A stretch of DNA of 64,000 bases, taken from positions 62,001 through 126,000 of the forward strand of contig NZ_LAYY01000007.1 in NCBI RefSeq assembly GCF_000986785.1, written 5' to 3'. The notes beneath the pieces are model-generated. The model saw only the letters and a program-made list of their open reading frames with translations. It was not told the DNA's origin and did no database searches. Made by a program: the position numbers and the translations under genes. Position 1 is the first letter of the stretch, and every line of letters begins with the position of its first letter. Source of the DNA: Mesobacillus campisalis (lineage in GTDB: Bacteria; Bacillota; Bacilli; Bacillales; Cytobacillaceae). Shown piece after piece: positions 43,284-53,525 of this stretch.

Positions 43284-44105
43284 ATGTTGGAAGCAGGAGC
43301 TATTCTGGAACAAGTGAGAAGTGCAAATCCATTGGTACATAATATTACAAATGTGGTTGTCACGAATTTTACAGCAAATGGGCTGCTGGCGATGGGGGCA
43401 TCACCAGTAATGGCTTATGCCCGTGAGGAAGCGGGAGAAATGGCGGGCATCGCGGGTGCACTCGTGCTCAATATCGGGACCTTGGATGAAACTGTTGTGG
43501 AGTCGATGCTGATTGCCGGAAAAGGAGCGAATGAACAAAATGTCCCTGTCGTGCTCGATCCGGTTGGTGCAGGAGCTACAGCCTACCGTACAAGAACGGC
43601 CAGAAAGCTGATAGAGGAGCTGAATATTGCCGTGGTCCGGGGAAATGCAGCTGAGATAGCAAACGTTGCCGGCAGGAACTGGGACATTAAAGGGGTTGAC
43701 GGAGGTCAAGGAAAAGGAGATCTGGCAGAGCTGGCGATAACGGCCGCTAAACAATTTAACTCTGTGGTAGTCATAACAGGAAAGGAAGATGTTGTTACGG
43801 ACGGCAAGGCTGTTTATATCATAAAAAATGGCCATCCTCTGCTAACCAAGGTTACTGGCGCCGGCTGCCTGCTATCTTCCGTGATTGGTGCCTTTTTGGC
43901 GGTTGAAAATAACCATGTCAATGCTGCCGCCGCCGCGTTGGCTTTCTATGGAGTGGCAGCTGAAAGAGCAGCAGGTCTTGCCGGGGGAGAAGGTCCTGGC
44001 ACCTTTCAGGTTCAGCTGCTTAACTCATTGTCATTTGTATCTTCAAAAGAAATAAATGAAAAGGCAGTAATTATGAATGGGGGCGGGAAACATGAAAGTA
44101 TATAA
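43284..44105 (+). CDS. thiM: Hydroxyethylthiazole kinase
   Basis: The 273-residue ribokinase-like enzyme phosphorylates 5-(2-hydroxyethyl)-4-methylthiazole for thiamine salvage. Marks: [29 protein letters not shown] at the start, [20 protein letters not shown] and the anion-hole [12 protein letters not shown]. The start ATG 43284 follows AGGAGGAAGAAG. First gene of the TPP-controlled operon; its end overlaps thiD by 14 bases. Confidence 0.97.
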   Translation: MLEAGAILEQVRSANPLVHNITNVVVTNFTANGLLAMGASPVMAYAREEAGEMAGIAGALVLNIGTLDETVVESMLIAGKGANEQNVPVVLDPVGAGATAYRTRTARKLIEELNIAVVRGNAAEIANVAGRNWDIKGVDGGQGKGDLAELAITAAKQFNSVVVITGKEDVVTDGKAVYIIKNGHPLLTKVTGAGCLLSSVIGAFLAVENNHVNAAAAALAFYGVAAERAAGLAGGEGPGTFQVQLLNSLSFVSSKEINEKAVIMNGGGKHESI

Positions 44106-44904
44106 GTCTTTAACAATAGCAGGATCAGACAGCGGGGGCGGTGCCGGAATTCAGGCGGATTTAAAAACCTTCCAGGAGCTCGGTGTCTTCGGAACTAGTG
44201 CCTTAACTGCCGTGACTGCACAGAATACCATGGGGGTACAAGATGTATTTCCATTAAACCCGGATCAGGTCATAAAACAAATCCATTCGGTAGGCAGTGA
44301 TATTGGGGTTGATTCCTTAAAAACAGGAATGCTTTTCAGCGCTGAGATTATTTCGGCTGTCGCCCGCACGATCCGTGAATTTAAATGGGAAAAGCTTGTC
44401 GTGGACCCAGTCATGATTGCCAAGGGAGGGGCCTCCCTTCTTCAGCAGCAGGCCGTGGCGGCACTCAAACAAGAACTTTTGCCTCTGGCCATGGTCTTGA
44501 CGCCAAATATTCCAGAGGCGGAAGTACTTACAGGGCTTAGCATTAAATCAGAAGAGGACAAGAGGGAAGCGGCCAGGAAGCTCCATGGAATGGGTGTGAA
44601 AAATGTCCTGGTCAAAGGCGGCCATGAGGACGATCGCTATCAAGCCACAGACCTTCTTTTTGATGGAGATGGGTTCTATACTTTTCAAAGCAGGAGAATT
44701 GCCACAAAGAACACCCATGGGACAGGATGCACTTTCTCAGCTGCCATAACTGCCGAACTTGCCAAGGGGGCAAGCATCCATGACGCTGCGGCGACGGCAA
44801 AAACACTCATACAGGCGGCAATTGAGGATGACCTGAACATTGGCAGCGGTCATGGTCCAACGAACCACTGGGCTTACAACCGGAAGATGAAACTAAATAG
44901 ATAA
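44092..44904 (+). CDS. thiD: Hydroxymethylpyrimidine/phosphomethylpyrimidine kinase
   Basis: The 270-residue ribokinase-fold enzyme phosphorylates HMP and HMP-P. Marks: [22 protein letters not shown] (7-28), [27 protein letters not shown] and the catalytic [11 protein letters not shown]. The start ATG 44092 follows GGGGGCGGGAAAC inside the thiM end (overlap 14 bases); an upstream in-frame GTG-like start at 44077 is not better placed. Operonic with thiM and thiE. Confidence 0.97.
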   Translation: MKVYKSLTIAGSDSGGGAGIQADLKTFQELGVFGTSALTAVTAQNTMGVQDVFPLNPDQVIKQIHSVGSDIGVDSLKTGMLFSAEIISAVARTIREFKWEKLVVDPVMIAKGGASLLQQQAVAALKQELLPLAMVLTPNIPEAEVLTGLSIKSEEDKREAARKLHGMGVKNVLVKGGHEDDRYQATDLLFDGDGFYTFQSRRIATKNTHGTGCTFSAAITAELAKGASIHDAAATAKTLIQAAIEDDLNIGSGHGPTNHWAYNRKMKLNR

Positions 44905-44956
44905 TAGGATATAAAAGGATCTTCCTGCTTGGCTAAGGATAAAGGAGAGAATGAAT

Positions 44957-45622
44957 ATGGGACGGATGGACAGCAATAAACTGAAGGATATGCTGAAGGT
45001 TTACTTTATAATGGGAAGTGCGAATTGCCGTAAAGACCCCGCTGAAGTTTTAACGGATGCGATTTCGGGGGGCATAACCATGTTTCAGTACCGGGAGAAG
45101 GGGGAAGGTGCCCTGCAAGGAAACGAAAAATGGCAGCTGGCAAGGAGACTAAGGTCAATCTGTCATGAGCATGCGATACCGTTTATTGTGAACGATGATA
45201 TTGAACTCGCACTTGAAGTGGATGCAGACGGAGTGCATATTGGACAGGAAGACGAAAATGCAGAGCTTGTCCGGAAAAAGATCGGAAATAAAATTCTCGG
45301 CGTCTCAGTTCATGATCTAAAAGAAGCTGAGGACGCGATCCGCAGTGGAGCAGATTATTTTGGCGTTGGGCCTATTTTTGCAACAACAACCAAAAGCGAT
45401 GCCAAACCTGCAAGGGGAGGGGCTTTTATTCGGGAATTAAGGGATGCAAAATATGTGAATCCAATTGTTGGGATTGGCGGAATCGTTCCCGGTAATGCTG
45501 CTACCGTAATGGAAGCAGGTGCAGATGGTGTTTCGGTCATCACAGCCCTTACGCATGCCCATCAAATCCAGAAAGAGGCCAGACTTTTAAAAGAAGCGGT
45601 CTTCCATGGGAGCATGAAGTAA
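44957..45622 (+). CDS. thiE: Thiamine-phosphate synthase
   Basis: The 221-residue TIM-barrel enzyme couples HMP-PP to thiazole phosphate. It has YFIMGSANCRKDP, TMFQYREKG, PFIVNDDIELALEVDADGVHIGQED, GVSVHDLKEAEDAIRSGADYFGVGPIF and PIVGIGGI. ATG 44957 has better spacing from AAAGGAGAG than ATG 44951, though either may be used. Last gene of the salvage-only thiMDE operon; no thiC, thiG or thiO is present nearby. Confidence 0.97.
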   Translation: MGRMDSNKLKDMLKVYFIMGSANCRKDPAEVLTDAISGGITMFQYREKGEGALQGNEKWQLARRLRSICHEHAIPFIVNDDIELALEVDADGVHIGQEDENAELVRKKIGNKILGVSVHDLKEAEDAIRSGADYFGVGPIFATTTKSDAKPARGGAFIRELRDAKYVNPIVGIGGIVPGNAATVMEAGADGVSVITALTHAHQIQKEARLLKEAVFHGSMK

Positions 45623-45663
45623 ACTTTAGGTTTCGGTTTATTTCAAATAAAACCCCTAAAAAG

Positions 45664-45696
45664 AAAAAAACTCGTCAATTGACGAGTTTTTTTCTT
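45664..45696 (+). terminator. Rho-independent terminator of the thi operon
   Basis: AAAAACTCGTC-AATT-GACGAGTTTTTTT, a near-perfect palindrome about 40 bases after thiE. Confidence 0.9.
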
Positions 45697-45753
45697 TTAC
45701 CTAACTTTTAGATAGCTGCTAACTTGCATACTTGGAAATGGCCAGGGCATGCT

Positions 45754-46734
45754 CTAGAGCTTTTGACTCAGTGACGCAGGCCCAGATTTCTTCTTCGGAC
45801 TGTGAGAATTCGTTTCTCTTTTCCCCCAATAGTTGGCAAGGAGAGAGCCTGAAACATTATGCCAAACGCTGAAAATGGCTCCAGGGACTGCAGCAAGTGG
45901 TGAAAAATGGGCTGTGGCTAGAGCGGCAGCAAGCCCAGAGTTTTGCATGCCAACTTCAATAGAGACTGCCTTCTGGTCAGCAAAGTCCATCTTAAGCATT
46001 TTGGCCGCAAGGAAGCCAAGAAGATAACCTAATGCATTGTGGAGAATGACCACAGCCAGAATCAATAGGCCGCTTTCAAGGATTTTTTCCTTGTTGCCGC
46101 TGACAACCGCAGCGACAATAGCTACAATCCCAATCACCGAAATCAAAGGCAATGCCTTGATGCTTTTTTCTACTTGGCGCTTGAAAGCTGTCTTAACGAC
46201 AAGTCCTAGAACAATCGGTACGAGGACCATTTTGACAACAGACATGAACATGTCCCCGGCCGAAACAGGCAGCCATTGGCTCGCAAGCAGCAGGGTGATG
46301 GCCGGTGTCAATATCGGTGCAAGAAGTGTGGAGACCGAGGTGATTGACACAGAGAGCGCCGTATTGCCTTTGGCAAGGAAGGTCATAACATTTGAAGAGG
46401 TTCCACCCGGGCAGGCTCCAACCAGTATGACACCAACTGCAACTTCAGGAGGCAGGCGTAGGGCAGTAGCTAAAGCGAATGCCAATAGCGGCATAAAAAG
46501 ATATTGGGCGGCGACTCCGATTAAAACAGATTTCGGATGGCTGAATACTTCTTTGAAATCCTTGGCAGACAGTGTCATCCCCATTCCAAACATAATGATT
46601 CCAAGCAATAGCGGGATGTGCGGCCCAATCCAAGTAAACCCTCCCGGAATTAATAAAGCCAGTGCAGCAAACAGGATAACCCAATAAGCGAAAGTATTAC
46701 CCGCAAAACTGCTTATTCTTTCCAATGCATTCAT
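45754..46734 (-). CDS. Bile acid:sodium symporter-family transporter (YocS/PanS-like)
   Basis: The 326-residue protein has about ten membrane helices with the BASS family features [41 protein letters not shown] (sodium-site crossover) and [19 protein letters not shown]. Bacterial members import organic anions such as pantoate or oxoacids with Na+; the substrate is unknown. The start ATG 46734 follows AAGGGGGATACAT. The C-terminal tail ([13 protein letters not shown]) is cytoplasmic. Monocistronic. Confidence 0.92.
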   Translation of the reverse strand: MNALERISSFAGNTFAYWVILFAALALLIPGGFTWIGPHIPLLLGIIMFGMGMTLSAKDFKEVFSHPKSVLIGVAAQYLFMPLLAFALATALRLPPEVAVGVILVGACPGGTSSNVMTFLAKGNTALSVSITSVSTLLAPILTPAITLLLASQWLPVSAGDMFMSVVKMVLVPIVLGLVVKTAFKRQVEKSIKALPLISVIGIVAIVAAVVSGNKEKILESGLLILAVVILHNALGYLLGFLAAKMLKMDFADQKAVSIEVGMQNSGLAAALATAHFSPLAAVPGAIFSVWHNVSGSLLANYWGKRETNSHSPKKKSGPASLSQKL

Positions 46735-46873
46735 ATGTATCCCCCTTAAAAAATATAAATTTGATTATACTACTAAAATATTAATATTCAATATATTCTA
46801 ATTAAAAAAATAAAATAGTGTCAGCTTTTTAAGAGAAGGCTTGTTTTTATGAGACAAAACAATTGTTATACAA

Positions 46874-46906
46874 CAAAAAGCCCTTCCGTAAGAGAAGGGC
46901 TTTTTG
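46874..46906. terminator. Terminator of the YhfH-like gene
   Basis: AAAAAGCCCTTC/GAAGGGCTTTTT with a seven-base loop; symmetric arms. It lies 40 bases beyond the stop of the minus-strand gene at 46947-47057. Confidence 0.85.
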
Positions 46907-46946
46907 CTTGATGAATAGAATGATATTTTTTCAGAAAGGAAACTGC

Positions 46947-47057
46947 TTATTCTTCATGTCGGCCAATGCACCGTTCGCACTCGTAAAGGAAGGATTCCTG
47001 CTTTTCTTCAATTCTGCATCCACATTCACGGCATTCCTTCATTTTTGGTTTCATCAT
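46947..47057 (-). CDS. YhfH-like small zinc-ribbon protein
   Basis: The 36-residue frame (MMKPKMKECRECGCRI...) has AGGAGG eight bases ahead of ATG 47057. Five Cys lie as C-x2-C-x-C and C-x2-C pairs (ECRECGC and YECERC), a rubredoxin-knuckle zinc ribbon, with the IEEKQES spacing seen in YhfH-family proteins (B. subtilis YhfH, about 44 residues). The function of the family is unknown. A clean terminator follows. Confidence 0.78.
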   Translation of the reverse strand: MMKPKMKECRECGCRIEEKQESFLYECERCIGRHEE

Positions 47058-47229
47058 TTTTTATTCCTCCTATCGATTTGTTGTTAAATTTAGTGTACTA
47101 TAACAGAAAATAAAAATCAACAACTGTTATATAAAAACTTTAAAAATTTCAAAATATTTTCATCACTAAAAATCAATGCTAAAGATTCTGTCTTTCTTTG
47201 AAACATGAATTATAAGATGAAAATAAGGA

Positions 47230-47256
47230 AGACCCCGCCAAAATGCCGGGGACTCC
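47230..47256 (-). terminator. Weak terminator of the YitT-like gene
   Basis: CCCCG/CGGGG with a nine-base interior, just past the stop at 47265; the T-run on the minus strand is short. Confidence 0.45.
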
Positions 47257-47264
47257 ATCATTCA

Positions 47265-48149
47265 TCAGTGGATATCCTTCTTTTTGAATTTACCGCCGCG
47301 GACCTCTGCGATATCCGCAATGGCCAGAAAGGCGTTTGGATCCCAATATTGGACAATCCTCTTCAGCTTTGATTCCTCTATTCGGTTGATCACACAAAAA
47401 ATTACTCTTTTATCAGCGCCGCTATACGCTCCTTCTCCATGGAAAAAGGTTACACCCCGTCCGAGCCGTGCATTGATGCTGTCAGCTATCTCCTGTGAAA
47501 ATTCACTGATAATCCAGACAGATTTCGATTGTTCGAAACCTTCTACCACGGCGTCAATGGCTTTGGAGGCGATATAATAAGCCAGCAGGGAATACATGGC
47601 ACGTTCCCAGCCGAACACAAACCCGGAAGCTGTAAGGATGAACAAATTAAAAAACATGATGATATTTCCCACTGAGACGGGTAACTTTTTATTGATTAAA
47701 ATGGCGAGGATTTCCGTACCATCGAGTGCACCGCCGCTCCGGATAACAGTTCCGACACCGAGACCGATAAGCATGCCGCCAAATACGGTCGCAAGCAGCA
47801 CATCGTCCGTGAAGGCTGGAACAGGATGAAGCATAATCGCAAAAAGAGATAAGGCCGAAATCCCATAAATGGTGGATAATGCAAAAGTTTTGCCAATCTG
47901 TTTGTACCCAAGATATACAAATGGAAGGTTGAGGAGAAACAGGAAAATTCCAAGCTTCCACCCAACAATATGGGACAGCATAATGGAGATTGCGGTGATC
48001 CCGCCGTCCACAACCTTATTTTTGACCAGGAAAATTTCCAGTCCAACAGCCATGAGCACAGCCCCAAAGGTAATCAGGACAATGCGTCCAGCAACTTTTA
48101 AAGCATTCCATTTTTGCTGATAGACCTGTTGTTCTTCTGATTTTGACAT
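47265..48149 (-). CDS. YitT-family membrane protein (DUF161 + DUF2179)
   Basis: The 294-residue protein has five or six membrane helices (two DUF161 repeats; GGITAISIMLSHIVG and GGALDGTEILAILINKK) followed by a cytoplasmic DUF2179 domain (about 205-285; SINARLGRGVTFFHGEGAYSGADKRVIFCVINR). Start ATG 48149 follows GTGGAGGAATTTT. Bacillus has several paralogs of unknown transport role. It is divergent from the sulP-like gene with 172 bases between. Confidence 0.92.
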   Translation of the reverse strand: MSKSEEQQVYQQKWNALKVAGRIVLITFGAVLMAVGLEIFLVKNKVVDGGITAISIMLSHIVGWKLGIFLFLLNLPFVYLGYKQIGKTFALSTIYGISALSLFAIMLHPVPAFTDDVLLATVFGGMLIGLGVGTVIRSGGALDGTEILAILINKKLPVSVGNIIMFFNLFILTASGFVFGWERAMYSLLAYYIASKAIDAVVEGFEQSKSVWIISEFSQEIADSINARLGRGVTFFHGEGAYSGADKRVIFCVINRIEESKLKRIVQYWDPNAFLAIADIAEVRGGKFKKKDIH

Positions 48150-48321
48150 AAAATTCCTCCACTCTGTTAATATGGTCCAATTTACCTTTTTTAATAACTG
48201 AAATAAGCAACAAAATGCAGAGTTTAAAAATACTTTGACAACGACTTAGCATGGGTGTAAATTCATATAGTAGTATATTCAAATAATCAGATATACAAAT
48301 TTAAAGTGGAGGCTGGGTTAA

Positions 48322-50078
48322 GTGACTTGGAAAAAAAGGTTGTTTGGCAGATTTGAAAACTATTCTTTTCATGGCTTTCACCGGGATTTAATGTCCGGAC
48401 TTGTTGTTGGGGTAATCGCCATACCGCTTGGAATGGCCTTTGCAATCGCCTCGGGTGTCAAGCCGGAACATGGTATCTATACCACTATTATTGCGGGTAT
48501 CCTGATATCGGTGTTTGGTGGTTCAAAGTTTCAAATAGGGGGCCCAACGGGTGCTTTCATACCTATATTATTTGGAGTTGTCCTCACTTATGGGTTTGAA
48601 AATCTGCTGATTGCTGGCTTCCTGGCGGGGAACATGCTTGTGCTGATGGGATTATTCAGGCTTGGGTCCCTGATCCGGTTCATTCCGCGTCCGGTTACAG
48701 TGGGCTTTACTTCTGGAATTGCTGTCATTATTTTCACCGGTCAAATCGCAAACTTTTTTGGATTGGAAAATGTGGAAAGACACGAATTATTTCTTGACAA
48801 CATAAAAGAGGTCTTCATGCACATTGGAAGCATAAATCCGTTTAGTGTCCTGACTGGGGCGATTTGCCTTTCCACCGTTTTGTTGACACCAAGGTTCTTT
48901 AAGAAAATACCAGGTCCTTTAATCGGATTGATTGTGTCAACACTGGCTGCCTCCATTCTTTATCCAGGCCAGGTGGCGACAATAGGATCAACATACGGGG
49001 ATATTCCCGGTAACCTCCCGCCATTTTCTTTTCCGGACCTCACTTTGGTAAGGTGCTTCAAATGCTTCAACCTGCCTTTGTCATTGCCCTTCTATGTGCT
49101 GTTGAATCCCTGTTGTCTGCAGTCGTAGCTGATGGTATGACCAATAGCCGGCACAATAGCAACAAAGAGCTGGTTGGGCAGGGGATCGCCAATATCGTTG
49201 CACCGATGTTTGGCGGCATACCAGCAACAGGGGCGATTGCACGGACCGCAACGAACATCAAAAATGGGGCAGTTTCTCCCATGTCCGGCATCATCCACGG
49301 AATTGTCGTTTTGCTTGTACTGGCTCTTTTTGCACCATACGCAGGCAGCATCCCACTCTCCAGCATGGCTCCGATCTTAATGGTGGTGGCCTGGAATATG
49401 AGCGAGCGCCATGTGTTCGCCCATCTGATAAAAACGAGGACATCTGATTCGCTTATCCTGCTGGTAACATTTTTACTTACAGTATTGGTTAATCTTACTG
49501 TTGCAGTTGAGGTAGGGCTTGTGATGGCTGTCATTATCTTCACGAAGAGAATGAGTGATATAATGGTGACAACAAAAGTACTGCCGAACCCCCATGCAAG
49601 AAACAAAAAAGTGGAGAGCCAAACGGTGTCAAATGTGCATGATTGTCCGCAAATCAGCATTTACAATGTGGAAGGGCCGCTCTTTTTCGGCGCAGCCCAG
49701 ACATTTGAACATTCCATCATGAGCACTATCCACTATCGTCCGAAGGTGCTGATACTGAGAATGGGAAAAGTTCCTTTTATGGATACCACCGGGGAAAACA
49801 ACTTTGCAAGCATCGTCCGCCATTTTTCGCAGTATGGCATCATTCTTGTCACCGGCGTACAGTCTCAGCCAAAAGAGCTGCTAATGAAAACCGGCTTATA
49901 TTCAACCATTGGCGAGGATCATTTCTTTGAACATACAGGTGAGGCGATCAGCTATGCCCTGACAGTGATAAACCCGGAAAAATGCCTTGGCTGCAAACAT
50001 TATGCTTTCCGTGAATGTCATGGCTTGTCAGGGTCAAAACATAGTTTTCAGGAAAAAAGTCCTGTTTTATCAAGCTGA
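48322..50078 (+). pseudogene. SulP-family anion transporter split by a one-base deletion
   Basis: The start is GTG 48322 after GGAGGCTGGGTTAA. Frame 1 encodes membrane helices 1-8 of SulP (SGLVVGVIAIPLGMAFAIASGV, GGPTGAFIPI) to about 49040, then derails; the rest (VLQMLQPAFVIALLCAVESLLSAVVADGMT ..., NKELVGQGIANI) and the C-terminal STAS domain (VEGPLFFGAA, FMDTTG) continue in another frame from about 49047. One missing base near GGTAAGGTG (adding one A restores LVKVLQM) reconnects a 585-residue protein. Function: sulphate/bicarbonate uptake. It may be a real mutation or a sequencing error; no slippery signal is seen. Confidence 0.9.
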
Positions 50079-50096
50079 CTCGGAAGGAGAGATTTT

Positions 50097-50447
50097 ATGC
50101 ATTTGGAAATGCAGAAATTTAAAGCGGATTTCTTTAAAGCTCTGGCTCATCCCCTCAGGATACGGATCCTGGAGCTTTTATCTGAAGGCGATAAAAATGT
50201 GAATGAAATTAAAGGGCTTGTCGGCAGTGAAGGATCTGCCGTATCCCAGCAGCTTACCATTTTGCGCAGCAAAAACATTGTTACAGGCACAAAAGATGGA
50301 AATCAGGTAATTTATTCCCTGCGCGATCCGATGATCGTTGAATTGCTTGCTGTTGCCCGGCAAATTTTTAACAACCATCTTGTGGATACTATATCCATGC
50401 TTGATAAATTCACTGAAAGCGAAATTGAAACAGAAAGTGAAAAATGA
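50097..50447 (+). CDS. ArsR-family winged-helix repressor
   Basis: The 116-residue protein has an ArsR DNA-binding domain: FFKALAHPLRIRILELLSEGDKNVNEIKGLVGSEGSAVSQQLTILRSKNIVTGTKDGNQVIYSL spans helices and the beta wing. There is no obvious metal-binding Cys set (no CxC in the recognition helix). The start ATG 50097 follows GGAAGGAGAGATTTT, 18 bases after the SulP stop, so the pair form an operon and it likely controls the transporter. Confidence 0.92.
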   Translation: MHLEMQKFKADFFKALAHPLRIRILELLSEGDKNVNEIKGLVGSEGSAVSQQLTILRSKNIVTGTKDGNQVIYSLRDPMIVELLAVARQIFNNHLVDTISMLDKFTESEIETESEK

Positions 50448-50474
50448 GTTTAACAGCGGTACTCTTTTGGGTAT
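50448..50474 (+). promoter_or_regulatory. Candidate SigB promoter
   Basis: GTTTAA, a 15-base spacer and GGGTAT match the general-stress SigB consensus exactly. It begins next to the arsR stop, 260 bases before ppc. A weak hairpin (AGCGGTAC/GTATCGCT) overlaps it, so part of the match may be a terminator. Confidence 0.5.
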
Positions 50475-50734
50475 CGCTCTTTAATGCCACCTGCGGGAAA
50501 ATGGCAGAAGGAAGTCATTCTCTTTTACATAGATTGCGGAGGTCTGGTAGGCTGTTTAAATAGGCGCCATCCCTGGAAAAACTTCCAGCGGAAGCCGAAG
50601 ATAATAAATATTGCCAACAAGGGTTTGAAAATAAACTTTGGGCAAAATTTATATTTTTGCTACCATTCCGATTAAAATTTATGGTATATTATTTAAAAAT
50701 TCTAGAAACTGTACTAGTTAGGGAAGGTGAAACT

Positions 50735-53497
50735 ATGACAACAGGATTGCAAGTAAATGACAGCAGTCTTCCATTACGCCGGGATGTAAAAATGCTGGGC
50801 GGAATGCTGGGCGAAATTCTCGTGCACCATGGCGGTACGGAATTGCTTGATACAGTAGAGAAAATCAGGATTACCTGCAAACAACTGAGAAATGAAAACA
50901 ATGAAAAGACCTACGAGGAGCTAAAAAAGGAGATTGCGAGCCTTGATGGCTCCATGAGAAAACAGGTGATCCGCGCGTTTTCGGTTTATTTCCACCTGAT
51001 CAATGCCGCTGAACAAAATCATCGGATCAGAAGGCGCCGGGAGTACCAGCTGCAATCAAACATGAACAGCCAGCCAAATTCCATTGATTCGGCCATCCTT
51101 TCATTAAAAGATAATCACGTATCTGCCGACATCATCCAAAATGTCCTCCAAAAAATTTCTCTTGAGCTAGTCATCACAGCCCATCCTACAGAGGCGACTA
51201 AACGTTCCGTTCTTGAGCTTCAAAAACGGATTGCTGATATCCTGAAAAATCTGGATAACCCACTGTTATCCAAAAAGGAACGCCAAAAATGCCAAGAAAG
51301 CCTGTTTAATGAAATCATGGCTCTTTGGCAGACAGACGAACTTCGTGACAGGAAGCCAACCGTGATTGATGAAGTGCGAAATGGTTTATATTATTTTGAC
51401 CAGACACTTTTTGATGTTCTTCCCGAGATCCATCAGGAAGTGGAGGATTGCCTTGAAGAGCACTATCCTGATATGGAATGGAAAGTTCCCAACTTCCTTC
51501 GTTTTGGTTCATGGATAGGCGGGGACCGAGACGGCAATCCACATGTGACACCAGACGTCACTTGGGAGACTTTAAACAAACAGCGCCGGCTGGTCCTGAA
51601 GAAATACAAGAAGGTCCTTGTTGAGCTCATGAAGCGGATGAGCCATTCCACAACTAGGGTCGATGTGAGCGAAGAACTCCTGGAAGCCTTGAAGGTTGAA
51701 GAAGACAAGTATCTTAGTGAAGAAAGAAAATGGCCGGTTGAAAAGGAAGTATACCGCAGGGAGTTTGCGGTCATTCTTGAACGCCTGCGCCAGGTGGGTG
51801 AATCGGAAATCGGCTACGCATCTGCCGAAGAGTTGCTTGAGGACTTATTGATGGTCAAGCGCAGCATCTACCTGCATCATCCAGCCAATCATGAGCTAAA
51901 GGTGCTGCAAAAGCTTATTCGTCAAGTGCAGCTGTTTGGTTTCCACCTGGCGACACTTGATATCCGCAATCATAGCGGGGAGCATGAATCAGCCATTACT
52001 GAAATCTTGCAAAAGGCAAGAATCACCGAAGATTACCGCTCCCTGAATGAAGAGGATAAGTTTGTGCTGCTTCAGAAACTGCTTGAAGATCCGCGCTCCT
52101 TGCTGCTGCTCCATGAGGATTATTCCAAGGAGACTCAGCAGATGCTCGATGTTTTTCACTTGATTAAAAAAGCGCATAAGGAGTTTGGCAAGAGTTCCAT
52201 CTCTGTATACCTTATTTCCATGACCCAGGCTGCGAGCGACTTGCTCGAAGTACTTGTTCTGGCAAAGGAAGCTGGGATTTACCGTCTCCATGCGGATGGT
52301 TCGGTTGAAAGTGACCTGAATGTGGCACCCCTGCTTGAAACCATTGACGACCTTACGGCAGGTCCGAAAATTATGGAAAAGCTATTCCAAATGGATCTGT
52401 ACCGCGAGCATTTGCGAAAGCAGGAAGACCAGCAGGAAATCATGCTTGGGTATTCGGATGGAAGTAAAGATGGCGGCACGCTTACAGCAAACTGGAAGCT
52501 GTATAATGCACAGGTTGAAATTCATGAAATGGCCAAAAAATACAATATCAGTCTCAAATTCTTCCACGGCCGGGGCGGTTCCCTGGGACGCGGCGGCGGC
52601 CCTCTTAACCGGAGCCTGTTGTCACAGCCGGTAGAGACACTTGGGGAAGGTGTAAAGATCACCGAGCAGGGAGAAGTACTTTCATCCAGATACCTGCTTG
52701 AGGACATTGCGTATCGCAGCCTGGAACAGGCCACGTCAACTCTCCTTCAGGCAGCTGCGCATGTGCTGAAGGGTTCAGAGCAGGCGCATCACCGCGATCA
52801 GCGCTGGGTTAAGGCCATTGAGGAAATGTCAGAGGTGTCCTTAAGGAAGTATCAGGATCTTGTGTTTGCAGACCCTGATTTTATTACTTATTTTAATGAG
52901 GCTACTCCGCTGCAGGAAATTGGCGAACTGAATATTGGCTCGAGGCCGATGAGCCGGAAGAACAGTGCCAAGTTTGAAAACCTGCGTGCGATTCCATGGG
53001 TGTTTGCATGGACGCAAAGCCGACAGCTGCTTCCGGGGTGGTATGCTGCAGGATCAGGTTTGGACAGCTTTGCGGCCAAAAGTGAGCAGAACCTGCAATT
53101 GCTTCAGGAAATGTACCGGGAGTGGCCTTTCTTCCGCTCGACCATTGACAATCTCCAGATGGCGCTTGTGAAAGCGGATCTTACCACTGCCAAGGAATAC
53201 AGTGAGCTTGTTTCAGACCAGAAGGTTGGGCAGCGGATTTTCAATAATATTGTGGAAGAATACAACAGGACAAAAAATATTTTGCTGCAGATCTCGGATG
53301 ATGAAGAGTTGCTTGACCATACTCCAAATATCAAGGACTCCGTGCATCGCCGCAACCCGTATGTGGACCCATTGAACTTTATCCAGGTGGAGCTCATTAA
53401 GGAGCTGCGTAAAACAGAGGAACCTGACGAAGAACTGGTTACACAGGTTCTGCTGACTATCAGCGGTGTGGCCGCCGGCCTCCGCAACACCGGCTGA
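50735..53497 (+). CDS. ppc: Phosphoenolpyruvate carboxylase
   Basis: The 920-residue enzyme carboxylates PEP with bicarbonate to oxaloacetate, replenishing the TCA cycle. The catalytic signatures are present: VITAHPTEATKRS (His, about 170), GSWIGGDRDGNPHVT, MLGYSDGSKDGG and FFHGRGGSLGRGGGP, plus the C-terminal RNPYVDPLNFIQVELIKELR and ending NTG. The start ATG 50735 follows AGGGAAGGTG; the frame extends to 50657 without a site. PEPC occurs in only some Bacillaceae (B. subtilis relies on pyruvate carboxylase). Monocistronic. Confidence 0.97.
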   Translation: MTTGLQVNDSSLPLRRDVKMLGGMLGEILVHHGGTELLDTVEKIRITCKQLRNENNEKTYEELKKEIASLDGSMRKQVIRAFSVYFHLINAAEQNHRIRRRREYQLQSNMNSQPNSIDSAILSLKDNHVSADIIQNVLQKISLELVITAHPTEATKRSVLELQKRIADILKNLDNPLLSKKERQKCQESLFNEIMALWQTDELRDRKPTVIDEVRNGLYYFDQTLFDVLPEIHQEVEDCLEEHYPDMEWKVPNFLRFGSWIGGDRDGNPHVTPDVTWETLNKQRRLVLKKYKKVLVELMKRMSHSTTRVDVSEELLEALKVEEDKYLSEERKWPVEKEVYRREFAVILERLRQVGESEIGYASAEELLEDLLMVKRSIYLHHPANHELKVLQKLIRQVQLFGFHLATLDIRNHSGEHESAITEILQKARITEDYRSLNEEDKFVLLQKLLEDPRSLLLLHEDYSKETQQMLDVFHLIKKAHKEFGKSSISVYLISMTQAASDLLEVLVLAKEAGIYRLHADGSVESDLNVAPLLETIDDLTAGPKIMEKLFQMDLYREHLRKQEDQQEIMLGYSDGSKDGGTLTANWKLYNAQVEIHEMAKKYNISLKFFHGRGGSLGRGGGPLNRSLLSQPVETLGEGVKITEQGEVLSSRYLLEDIAYRSLEQATSTLLQAAAHVLKGSEQAHHRDQRWVKAIEEMSEVSLRKYQDLVFADPDFITYFNEATPLQEIGELNIGSRPMSRKNSAKFENLRAIPWVFAWTQSRQLLPGWYAAGSGLDSFAAKSEQNLQLLQEMYREWPFFRSTIDNLQMALVKADLTTAKEYSELVSDQKVGQRIFNNIVEEYNRTKNILLQISDDEELLDHTPNIKDSVHRRNPYVDPLNFIQVELIKELRKTEEPDEELVTQVLLTISGVAAGLRNTG

Positions 53498-53525
53498 CCC
53501 CAACGGGTGCCATATTTATAAAATT

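Noticed and set aside
48322-50078. Programmed -1 frameshift in the SulP gene
   Set aside because: No slippery heptamer or downstream structure at the joint; a simple lost base explains the frames.
50484-50675. 63-codon plus-strand ORF between arsR and ppc
   Set aside because: No ribosome site, odd composition, and it lies in the probable ppc leader; not supported as a gene.
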